This document shows positions 1-5,322 of a stretch of 6,560 bases of DNA, piece by piece. Each line of letters starts with the position of its first letter. Position 1 is the stretch's first letter. Origin of the DNA: Bacteroidota bacterium (lineage in GTDB: Bacteria > Bacteroidota > Kryptoniia > Kryptoniales > JAKASW01); NCBI GenBank assembly GCA_021796055.1, contig JAJYOS010000381.1, forward strand, positions 1 through 6,560, given 5' to 3'. Position numbers and translations under genes: made by a program. Below the pieces are notes generated by a model. That model was given only the letters and a program-made list of their open reading frames with translations, was not told the origin of the DNA and ran no database searches.

Positions 1-82
1 GCTCTGACTCTTGAAACAGCTCGGCCTTGTGAATAAGCAGAAGCCCTAGCGCTTTTCGGGGGACAAGAGGCTCTTTATCCAT
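1..82 (-). CDS. Possible start of a further operon gene (partial, product unknown)
   Basis: An ATG at 80-82 (minus strand) opens a frame of 27 codons that reaches the left edge without a stop. It begins MDKEPLVPRKALGLLL and continues IHKAELFQESE, which reads like ordinary protein. It would overlap the last 37 bases of the glycosyltransferase gene in another frame. A GGAAAG stretch about 9 bases upstream could serve as ribosome binding site. The tight packing of the two genes before it makes a further overlapping gene plausible. The piece is too short to assign a family. The alternative is that the next gene starts beyond the window and this frame is open by chance. Confidence 0.35.
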   Translation of the reverse strand, partial: MDKEPLVPRKALGLLLIHKAELFQESE

Positions 83-1236
83 CCCATCATTCTTTCCGCT
101 TGCCTTATTGTCCAGAAGAGCGCATGTCTTTTTAATCCAACCGACAGGCGCGACTGCGCATATTCATATCGATGAAACCTGGCAAGCGAACCTGCGTAAC
201 CTCCCGGCCTGAGGTCCTCTTTGCGGCACAGCTTGAGTTCGGTCCCGGGAATCTCTGCCACGATGTTTGCCTCGCGAGGGAACAGGTGTAATCCCCATGT
301 CCGGACAGACGAGCGACAGGGCTGTGAAGTGACGACATAGGGATGTCTGATATTCGAGCGCGCCTTCGTTCCGTTCAGGTCCATTTCAAAATCAAACCCT
401 TCCAGGTGATGACTGAGGCGAGTCATCCGATCCGGCATCATCTCCTGAAAAACGTCATAGACCGCCAGCGAATCATCCAGGCTTGGGAATCGGAAGTTCT
501 GCCGGTGTGTTTGAAGCGGCACCTGGAAAAAGGGACTTGATTTCTTGAAGTGAAAACCCTTCTCGCCGAAATTTGTGCAGAGGGATTCGCGCGGAAAAAC
601 ATAATAGCGGTTCGTTTCAACAAGAAATCTGGCGGCATCCGGGATCCATTCCTCATCGTCAAGCGCGGCCCAGTTAGGGTGCAGAGCATCCTTAATCGAC
701 GCGGAATGAACCTCCTGTCGGCAGTATGCGTCGTACGATTCCCATTGCGAAGCACGGTAGGCCTGCCCGTGCGACCAGGGAGCCTGCATGAAATAGTTGT
801 CTCCATCGTCGAGGTAAGGAATGAACGGCTCTTTTGTGATTCCGTTGAACCAGACGTTGTAAAGAGAAATGCCGGCGACACGCGGATCGTCTTTATAGAA
901 ATCCAGGGCCTTCGAAGCGTATTGATAGAACATCGGTGAGACGAAATGGTCGTCTTCGAGCCGAATTATGGACCCATGCTCTTTTGCAAGCGAACCGACG
1001 AAGTGGAAGTGTGCTTTCGGTCCGATATGAGTCCTGTGGTCGATGATCTGCTTATCGCCATGCACCCATTCAAAAGAGTCAGCAACCTCGAGTACCTTCT
1101 CCCGCTGTTCTCCTCCGAAGTCGATTGATATTATCAAATGGATTTTATCGGGGTACACCCCGGACGCTATGGACCGCAGAAGACGGCGCAGTGATGCGGG
1201 GCGATTGTAGGCTAAGATGCCAATCGCCGGTTTCAA
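46..1236 (-). CDS. GT-A-fold glycosyltransferase (GT2/GT13-like)
   Basis: A predicted 396-residue cytoplasmic or membrane-associated sugar transferase. The N-terminus (KPAIGILAYNRPASLRRLL, residues 2-20) is the nucleotide-binding opening of GT-A enzymes. IIRLEDDHFVSPMFYQY (about 90-106) holds an acidic EDD motif at 94-96, in the place of the metal/UDP-sugar-binding DXD. The following SP-F-YQY and DPRVAGIS resemble the GNT-I (GT13) family more than classic GT2. APWSHGQAYRASQW (152-165) would be the acceptor-side segment. There is no signal peptide and no clear membrane helix. The start is chosen as TTG at 1234-1236: it overlaps the upstream TGA as TTGA, it has GGAGG about 10 bases upstream, and homology-like sequence begins exactly there. 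The ATG further upstream would add 27 low-complexity residues (GRGGGGAR) that lie inside the phosphorylase gene. Donor and acceptor cannot be read from the sequence. Confidence 0.85.
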   Translation of the reverse strand: MKPAIGILAYNRPASLRRLLRSIASGVYPDKIHLIISIDFGGEQREKVLEVADSFEWVHGDKQIIDHRTHIGPKAHFHFVGSLAKEHGSIIRLEDDHFVSPMFYQYASKALDFYKDDPRVAGISLYNVWFNGITKEPFIPYLDDGDNYFMQAPWSHGQAYRASQWESYDAYCRQEVHSASIKDALHPNWAALDDEEWIPDAARFLVETNRYYVFPRESLCTNFGEKGFHFKKSSPFFQVPLQTHRQNFRFPSLDDSLAVYDVFQEMMPDRMTRLSHHLEGFDFEMDLNGTKARSNIRHPYVVTSQPCRSSVRTWGLHLFPREANIVAEIPGTELKLCRKEDLRPGGYAGSLARFHRYEYAQSRLSVGLKRHALFWTIRQAERMMGWIKSLLSPEKR

Positions 1237-2003
1237 GAGGCGAGCACCTCCACCGCCGCGTCCGCAATCAGCTTCAGCGAGGTGTTGACTGTTTTGTCTT
1301 TGGCCGGCGGACGCCATTTTCCTCCGGTCAGTGAGTCGGCAGCCACGAGAGCGGAGACAGCCTCTATATTCAGAGCAAAGCAGACGGATAGAAAGGCCGA
1401 TGCTTCCATGTCGACTGCGAGTACGCCGTCGTTCTGATAGCGGGCAATCTCTAGCGCGGTCTCCCGATAAGGTGCATCCGTAGTCCAGACCCGGCCGGCC
1501 ATATGTCGGAGGTCCCGCTCAGCGAGCGCGGTTGCTAATCGGTGAAAGAGTTCGTTCGAGGGAGAGGCGGGACAGTCGGAAGCAAGATAATGATGCGAAG
1601 TCCCTTCGTCCCGGATGGCCTCCGTTGGGATAATGAAATCACCGGTGGCGATTGACTCTTGAAGGGCTCCCGCGACGCCGACGGCAAAGCAGCTTCGGAT
1701 TCCGCTCGCAGCCAGTTCTTCCAGGATGACTGCGACTCCCGGTGCGCCGAGTCCTTGAGGTCGCGCTGCAGCGATCCGGAATCCGGTCTTCTTCAACGTC
1801 ACGACCGTTCCAGTGAAGCCCTCGGCCTTCTTCCCGACGAATTTTCGCGTCAGGTATTCAAGGGATTGAGATTGAAGACAGAGTATGGCTCCCGATGCGC
1901 CGCGCAACTGTTTTTTCCCGTTCTTGCCCCGGCGGGAAAGCATTTCTTCGGGACTCAGGACTGCTGGGTTCTTATGCTTGTCCGGGAAGTGAGGGAAGGC
2001 CAT
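1233..2003 (-). CDS. Nucleoside phosphorylase, uridine phosphorylase-like (PNP/UDP family)
   Basis: A 256-residue cytoplasmic enzyme of the PNP_UDP_1 family, predicted to split a nucleoside with phosphate into base and ribose-1-phosphate (nucleoside salvage). Visible motifs, in order: GLGAPGVAVILEEL (84-97), the phosphate/ribose region GVAGALQESIATGDFIIP (109-126), RDEGTSHHYL (131-140, very like the RDEGTSYHYL stretch of uridine phosphorylases), WTTDAPYRET (173-182), and the ribose-binding VDMEAS (197-202) that marks the family. Length is normal. The N-terminal FPHFPDKHKNPAVLSPEEML is also typical, which supports the ATG at 2001-2003, although only a weak ribosome binding site precedes it. 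Its TGA overlaps the glycosyltransferase TTG start, so the two are probably translationally coupled. Why a salvage enzyme sits beside a glycosyltransferase is not evident. Nucleoside specificity (uridine or purine) is inferred from motif style only. Confidence 0.9.
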   Translation of the reverse strand: MAFPHFPDKHKNPAVLSPEEMLSRRGKNGKKQLRGASGAILCLQSQSLEYLTRKFVGKKAEGFTGTVVTLKKTGFRIAAARPQGLGAPGVAVILEELAASGIRSCFAVGVAGALQESIATGDFIIPTEAIRDEGTSHHYLASDCPASPSNELFHRLATALAERDLRHMAGRVWTTDAPYRETALEIARYQNDGVLAVDMEASAFLSVCFALNIEAVSALVAADSLTGGKWRPPAKDKTVNTSLKLIADAAVEVLAS

Positions 2004-2150
2004 TGAGAGTTCTGAGATTCATTGGTGATGGGTGAAGGTTATTAGTCTCACGGTTCTTGAAACAGAACACTCCCCGACGGCATATAGTGCCCCGAGTTCT
2101 GCGTTCCATGTCCCGCGAACTCTGTATCTATTCCTCGGTTGCCTCCACAA

Positions 2151-2196
2151 ACTACGCTCCTTCGGAGGTTCGTCGAATGAAAAACCCTCACGTAGT
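2151..2196. repeat. Nested inverted repeat (possible dispersed palindromic element)
   Basis: Outer arms ACTACG (2151-2156) and CGTAGT (2191-2196) are perfect complements. They enclose the hairpin CTCC-TTC-GGAG (2157-2167) and the palindrome TTCGTCGAA (2169-2177). A short A-run (2180-2184) follows the inner hairpins. It may be a fold-back repeat. A terminator role is less likely because neither strand has a U-tract placed right after a stem. Copy number in the genome is not known from this window. Confidence 0.35.
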
Positions 2197-2200
2197 CTGG

Positions 2201-2216
2201 CGAAGAGGGAAAGATT
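2201..2216 (-). pseudogene. Possible decayed 3' end of the tRNA-Ser remnant
   Basis: These 16 bases match 2649-2664, the 3' acceptor and T-stem end of the intact tRNA-Ser, at 13 positions. All three differences are G in the intact copy against A here. The stretch lies on the side where the rest of the remnant would be expected, separated from it by 53 bases that start TCC and end GACGGA. The sequence is purine-rich, so a chance match cannot be excluded. Confidence 0.3.
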
Positions 2217-2269
2217 TCCATCATGGCTGCTTCGTGGCGCGATCCCGCCGCAAGGTCAATTGAGACGGA

Positions 2270-2390
2270 CGAACCCTCGATACCCCTTTACAGAGTATGA
2301 CGGTTTAGTCCGACCCGTCATCGCTTGGCGATGACGAGCGAGATCTCGTCCCGTCTTTTGACGACGGGACGGACAAACCGTTGCCTTCAG
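2270..2390 (-). pseudogene. Split partial tRNA-Ser(GCU) copy
   Basis: Two blocks repeat the downstream-strand tRNA-Ser gene in the same orientation and order. Bases 2374-2390 (17 of 17 identical to 2704-2720) are D-loop to anticodon base 34. Bases 2270-2308 (39 of 39 identical to 2665-2703) are anticodon base 35 to the T-loop. Together they cover tRNA bases 19-74 of 90. The 5' acceptor strand and D-stem side (bases 1-18) are missing, and so, at least as an exact match, is the 3' acceptor. A 65-base palindromic element separates the blocks between G34 and C35, with no base lost or duplicated. It cannot fold into a working tRNA. It flanks the GIY-YIG gene on the side opposite the intact tRNA, so the pair forms direct repeats around that gene. 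Perfect identity suggests either a recent duplication or ongoing gene conversion. Confidence 0.9.
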
Positions 2391-2637
2391 CTAGGAGTCG
2401 ATCGAGAATGGTCTTGAGCCATTTCCGTCCTGATGAACTCTTCAGCCATTTCTCTCGCTTCATCGCTTGCGCTCGAGTGGCGAATTCCTCAGAATAGGTG
2501 AGTGTCCAGGGACGGTATGGCTTAGTGGACTTCACATAGCCGGCATTATGTCTGTGTAGCCTGTTGGCTTCATCATCGGTCTGACCGATGTACGTACGGT
2601 GAAACTTTTGGGAGTATAATGCATAGACGTAATACAT
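2305..2637 (-). CDS. Small GIY-YIG nuclease-domain protein, tail derived from tRNA and palindrome sequence
   Basis: A 110-residue single-domain GIY-YIG protein of the YhbQ/UPF0213-like type. YYVYALYSQKFHRTYIGQT (2-20) carries the two signature strands (YVY and YIG). R26 in EANRLHRHNAGYVKSTKPYRPW fits the catalytic arginine. E62 in AMKREKWLK fits the metal-binding glutamate. The conserved domain ends near residue 80. Residues 83-88 (AEGNGL) are translated from the tRNA-Ser remnant. Residues 89-110 (starting SVPSSKDG) come from the 65-base palindromic insert. The stop TAA lies in the remnant's anticodon loop. Without the insert the frame would read on through the tRNA copy to the TAA in its variable arm. 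The ATG lies 11 bases after the tRNA-Ser 3' end, with no clear Shine-Dalgarno sequence, so expression may depend on the tRNA transcript. It is a nuclease by fold. Its DNA target, and any role in moving this unit, is inference. Confidence 0.85.
   Translation of the reverse strand: MYYVYALYSQKFHRTYIGQTDDEANRLHRHNAGYVKSTKPYRPWTLTYSEEFATRAQAMKREKWLKSSSGRKWLKTILDRLLAEGNGLSVPSSKDGTRSRSSSPSDDGSD
2309..2373. repeat. 65-bp multi-hairpin palindromic insertion inside the tRNA remnant
   Basis: The insert is defined exactly by comparison with the intact tRNA-Ser. Its ends are inverted repeats, TCCGACCCGTC (2309-2319) and GACGGGACGGA (2363-2373), complementary at 10 of 11 positions. Inside are three fold-back units: GTCATCGC-TTG-GCGATGAC (2317-2335), the palindrome CGAGATCTCG (2339-2348), and CGTCCCGTC (2347-2355) pairing with GACGGGACG (2363-2371). 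There is no target-site duplication. It resembles REP- or RAYT/IS200-type hairpin elements, or another dispersed palindromic repeat, but no transposase is present and only one copy lies in this window. It also encodes the last 22 residues of the GIY-YIG protein. Confidence 0.85.
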
Positions 2638-2648
2638 GCCACGGTAAG

Positions 2649-2738
2649 CGGAGAGGGAGGGATTCGAACCCTCGATACCCCTTTACAGAGTATGACGGTT
2701 TAGCAAACCGTTGCCTTCAGCCACTCGGCCACCTCTCC
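2649..2738 (-). tRNA. tRNA-Ser (anticodon GCU)
   Basis: A complete class II tRNA of 90 bases that reads AGC/AGU codons. The acceptor arms GGAGAGG (2738-2732) and CCTCTCC (2656-2650) pair fully, and G73 is the discriminator expected for serine. The anticodon stem ACGGT/ACCGT encloses loop TTGCTAA, with GCT at bases 34-36. The long variable arm pairs ATACTC with GGGTAT, and the T-arm GAGGG-TTCGAAT-CCCTC is perfect. CCA is not encoded, so it must be added after transcription. A partial copy lies about 260 bases downstream of its 3' end, beyond a GIY-YIG gene. No convincing promoter was identified to its right. Because the second copy is broken, this one must be the functional gene. Confidence 0.97.
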
Positions 2739-2920
2739 AGATGTATCGCCAAAGCTTCAAAAGAACTACCAATGTTTTGAACTAATCTTAGTGTTTGTGG
2801 ATCGGTTCACGTCGTTCCACCGGCTTAGATCCGCAATTACCGCGTGAAAATATACCAATGACCGGCTGCATTTACAAGAATGGCATGAAGCATGGCTTTT
2901 CCCGCAATGGAAAAAGTACA

Positions 2921-2956
2921 ACGGCCAGTCTCCAGCCGGCCGTGAGGACGTTTTTT
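2921..2956 (+). terminator. Hairpin plus T6 tract, weak terminator candidate
   Basis: ACGGCC (2921-2926) pairs with GGCCGT (2938-2943) around an 11-base loop. A T6 tract follows at 2951-2956, seven bases after the stem, which is further than in a classical intrinsic terminator. GGAC and GTCC also flank the T-tract (2946-2949, 2957-2960). No plus-strand gene ends upstream, so it could instead be leader structure or chance. Confidence 0.3.
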
Positions 2957-2968
2957 GTCCGAAAGTGA

Positions 2969-2997
2969 TTGAAACTTAGACGCATAGGGGCTAAATT
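2969..2997 (+). promoter_or_regulatory. Probable sigma70-type promoter of rplU-rpmA-mdh
   Basis: TTGAAA (2969-2974) and TAAATT (2992-2997) stand 17 bases apart, matching the -35 and -10 boxes at 5 of 6 and 4 of 6 positions. Transcription would begin about 15 bases before the rplU start codon, leaving a very short leader with the GGAGG ribosome binding site (3010-3014). Confidence 0.5.
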
Positions 2998-3018
2998 ACA
3001 ATCTAATTTGGAGGAAAC

Positions 3019-3330
3019 ATGTTCGCTGTCGTTGAAATAGCCGGAAAGCAGTTCAGAGTCTCCGAAAACATGAATGTTTCAGTCCCGAAGCTTGATGCGA
3101 AAGTAGGAGATAAGGTCAAGATAGACAAAGTCCTTCTTGTTGAAGATGAGAAGTCGAGCTCAATAGGAAAAAGCGTTGTCAAAGGGGCCGTCGTTGAGGC
3201 GACTGTGGTCGAACACGATAGAAACGAGAAGATCCTTGTTTTCCGGAAGAAGAGAAAAAAGAACTTCAAGGTTACTAAGGGTCACAGGGAAGAGTACACA
3301 ACGATCCATATAGAGAAAATAAAGCCCTAA
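3019..3330 (+). CDS. rplU: 50S ribosomal protein L21
   Basis: A 103-residue protein of normal length for bL21, a large-subunit protein that binds 23S rRNA. MFAVVEIAGKQFRVSENMNV (1-20) is the family's opening beta-strand with the conserved GKQ(F/Y)RV. The basic RKKRKKNFKVTKGHREEYTTIHIEKI near the C-terminus holds the signature KGHR..YT.I.I..I. The start is clear: GGAGG lies five bases before the ATG (3019), and the family begins at this residue. It is followed by rpmA after a 194-base spacer, the usual L21-L27 pairing but with a longer gap than usual because of an inverted repeat. It is likely expressed from the promoter just upstream, together with rpmA and mdh. Confidence 0.97.
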   Translation: MFAVVEIAGKQFRVSENMNVSVPKLDAKVGDKVKIDKVLLVEDEKSSSIGKSVVKGAVVEATVVEHDRNEKILVFRKKRKKNFKVTKGHREEYTTIHIEKIKP

Positions 3331-3464
3331 ATTCTAAACAGGAAACTCCGAACAAATCCTGGTTTCAAAGATTCCGATGACAAAGCTGCTGAGCATCTGG
3401 CTTTTACGCTTATGAATCCGAGATTTTGTGTTTCAAGTTTGTTTAGGATTTCGAATTTAGAATT
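3330..3464. repeat. AT-rich imperfect inverted repeat between rplU and rpmA
   Basis: AATTCTAAA (3330-3338) is the exact complement of TTTAGAATT (3456-3464), and AAATCCT (3354-3360) of AGGATTT (3445-3451), so two stems nest in the right order. The right arm, read in one frame, gives the FRISNLEFV-type peptide that I associate with dispersed AATTCGAAATTC-like repeats in several environmental genomes. The left arm begins at the last base of the rplU stop codon. It is probably an inserted dispersed repeat, and it would fold in the rplU-rpmA transcript. Confidence 0.55.
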
Positions 3465-3524
3465 CGTTCCTGCGGATTCTAATGAAGGTAGTGAGTTTAA
3501 CAAAATATCAGTTAGGAGTCTTTC

Positions 3525-3803
3525 ATGGCACACAAAAAAGGCGGCGGTAGTTCCAGGAACGGTCGCGATAGCAACTCGCAACGGCTCGGCGTCAAAACTT
3601 TCGGCGGAGAGAAGATCACTGCCGGGAGCATAATCGTCCGGCAGCGCGGTACGAAGATTTTACCGGGGGTAAATGTCGGGGTCGGCAAAGACGACAGCCT
3701 CTTTGCGTTGAGCGACGGTGTAGTCAAATTCGAAACATATAGAAGAGTAAGAAAAAAAGTCAGTGTAATTCCTCTGAGCGCGAGTCAAATCGATCCCGAC
3801 TGA
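3525..3803 (+). CDS. rpmA: 50S ribosomal protein L27
   Basis: A 92-residue bL27, whose flexible N-terminus reaches the peptidyl-transferase centre of the 50S subunit. [20 protein letters not shown] (1-20) is the near-invariant start, followed by [24 protein letters not shown] and the [18 protein letters not shown] core. The protein begins directly at AHKKG, so it lacks the cleaved N-terminal extension of Firmicutes L27. AGGAG at 3514-3518 lies six bases before the ATG. The C-terminus runs about a dozen residues past the conserved core ([14 protein letters not shown]), which is within family variation. A perfect hairpin overlaps its stop codon, and mdh begins 36 bases on. Confidence 0.97.
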   Translation: MAHKKGGGSSRNGRDSNSQRLGVKTFGGEKITAGSIIVRQRGTKILPGVNVGVGKDDSLFALSDGVVKFETYRRVRKKVSVIPLSASQIDPD

Positions 3804-3810
3804 TGTCGGG
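3795..3810 (+). other. Perfect hairpin overlapping the rpmA stop codon
   Basis: CCCGAC (3795-3800) and GTCGGG (3805-3810) form a 6-bp GC-rich stem with loop TGAT. The loop contains the rpmA TGA stop. No T-tract follows directly (CAAGAATTAAATTTT), so it is not a standard terminator. It could damp readthrough into mdh, mark an mRNA processing or 3'-end site, or be coincidental. Confidence 0.4.
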
Positions 3811-3827
3811 CAAGAATTAAATTTTGA

Positions 3828-4766
<939 letters not shown>

Positions 4767-4795
4767 TTTAGCCGCTTAAGATTCTTTTCACATTT

Positions 4796-4846
4796 CCCGG
4801 TGGTGTCATTGGACGTGACGAACGTCGATGCTGCCGGGATTTTTTT
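4796..4846 (+). terminator. Rho-independent terminator after mdh
   Basis: CCCGGTGGTGTC (4796-4807) pairs with GATGCTGCCGGG (4827-4838) over 12 bp, counting G-U pairs. The stem is topped by an inner GACGT/ACGTC hairpin (4812-4826). A T7 tract follows after one A (4840-4846). The G-U pairs become A-C mismatches on the other strand, and no T-tract lies on that side, so it serves only the plus strand. Confidence 0.9.
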
Positions 4847-4896
4847 GTGTGTTTATGTCTCGTTAGTCCGGGGGAAGTTGAAGCGGGAAGGAAGAG

Positions 4897-5322
4897 TCAG
4901 GCGGCTTTTCCAATCGTCAGTCTCATTGTGATTTTTGTACCGCGGTCGGTGAATTGGAAGTCTACTCCGTCCATGAGCGATTTAATAATGTGTATCCCCC
5001 TGCCGCTCGGCTTGAGCAGGTTCTCGGGAAGGAGGGGGTTAGGCAGGCTATCCGGGTTGAACCCGCGTCCTTCATCTTCGACACTGATAATAATTTCACT
5101 GTCCTCAGTGGAACGGATGTCCAATGTCACGTTCTTTTCCGGATCGTTTCTGTTGCCGTGAGTTATCGCATTATTTACCGCTTCGCTTGCCGAGACCAGC
5201 AGATTGTGCTCGTCCGACTCGGAAAGCTTGAGCGTGTCGAGGATCGCTTTCAGCTTCCTCTCAGCTTCTCTCAGTGCGGTATTCCTGGATTTTAAAACTA
5301 TGTGTTTGTGCAATTCGCTCAT
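4897..5322 (-). CDS. RsbW-like GHKL ATPase (anti-sigma factor/serine kinase family)
   Basis: A 141-residue cytoplasmic protein made of a single HATPase_c_2 domain, as in RsbW and SpoIIAB. The N-box EAVNNAITHGN (47-57), G1 box DEGRGFNP (83-90), G2 box SGRGIHIIKSLMD (106-118) and GTKITM (128-133) are all complete, so it should bind ATP. Family members bind a sigma factor and/or phosphorylate an STAS-domain anti-anti-sigma protein, and many act in partner-switching circuits with PP2C phosphatases. No such partner is visible in this window. Its ATG (5320-5322) shares one base with the TGA of the upstream beta-barrel gene (TGATG), and its own ribosome binding site is weak. Translational coupling is therefore likely. 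It converges on mdh. The target is unknown. Confidence 0.88.
   Translation of the reverse strand: MSELHKHIVLKSRNTALREAERKLKAILDTLKLSESDEHNLLVSASEAVNNAITHGNRNDPEKNVTLDIRSTEDSEIIISVEDEGRGFNPDSLPNPLLPENLLKPSGRGIHIIKSLMDGVDFQFTDRGTKITMRLTIGKAA

Larger units (their letters stand above)
2004..2269. other. Non-coding stretch with small palindromes
   Basis: About 270 bases with no credible gene between the phosphorylase start and the tRNA-Ser remnant. They should include the phosphorylase promoter on the minus strand, but no convincing -35/-10 pair was found. Open frames here are short and not protein-like. The stretch holds several small inverted repeats: ACTACG (2151-2156) with CGTAGT (2191-2196), CTCC-TTC-GGAG (2157-2167), TTCG-T-CGAA (2169-2177), CCAT-C-ATGG (2218-2226) and GGCG/CGCC (2236-2249). 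This palindrome density suggests dispersed repeat-element debris next to the tRNA remnant. Confidence 0.5.
2270..2738 (-). mobile_element. Candidate tRNA-Ser/GIY-YIG mini-element (composite)
   Basis: The order on the minus strand is intact tRNA-Ser, GIY-YIG gene, partial tRNA-Ser. The partial copy starts at tRNA base 19 and contains the 3'-ward part of the gene. This is the layout expected if a unit carrying a replacement tRNA 3' part plus the nuclease gene entered the tRNA at the D-loop, restoring the upstream half and pushing the original 3' part away. The unit would be only about 400 bases, without integrase or transposase. An alternative is tandem tRNA-Ser duplication followed by decay, with the nuclease gene already in between. 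The direct repeat is seen directly. Mobility is inferred. Confidence 0.5.
2739..3018. other. Divergent intergenic region between tRNA-Ser and rplU
   Basis: About 280 bases without a credible gene. It must contain the tRNA-Ser promoter (minus strand) and the rplU promoter (plus strand). Only the latter gives a reasonable match. A GC-rich hairpin followed by a T6 tract lies at 2921-2956. No repeats of the tRNA or of the 65-base palindrome occur here. Confidence 0.5.

Noticed and set aside
438..881. 147-codon open frame on the minus strand
   Set aside because: It is a shadow inside the glycosyltransferase gene, rich in Arg, Ser and Thr, with no recognisable motif.
1237..1317. 27 extra N-terminal residues on the glycosyltransferase from an upstream ATG
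   Set aside because: They lie wholly inside the phosphorylase gene in another frame and have low-complexity composition. The TTG at 1234-1236 has a good ribosome binding site, overlaps the stop, and starts exactly where the GT-A fold begins.
2032..2334. 100-codon plus-strand frame across the repeat region and tRNA remnant
   Set aside because: It runs through palindromes and the tRNA copy, has no domain-like sequence, and overlaps the end of the GIY-YIG gene.
2309..2373. Group I or archaeal-type intron in the tRNA copy
   Set aside because: At 65 bases it is too short for a group I intron, and the host tRNA copy lacks its 5' end, so it could not yield a functional tRNA even if spliced.
2270..2720. 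CRISPR array or integron-like attC site
   Set aside because: There are only two copies of one tRNA-derived repeat with a gene between them, no regular spacers, no cas or integrase gene, and no attC core sites.
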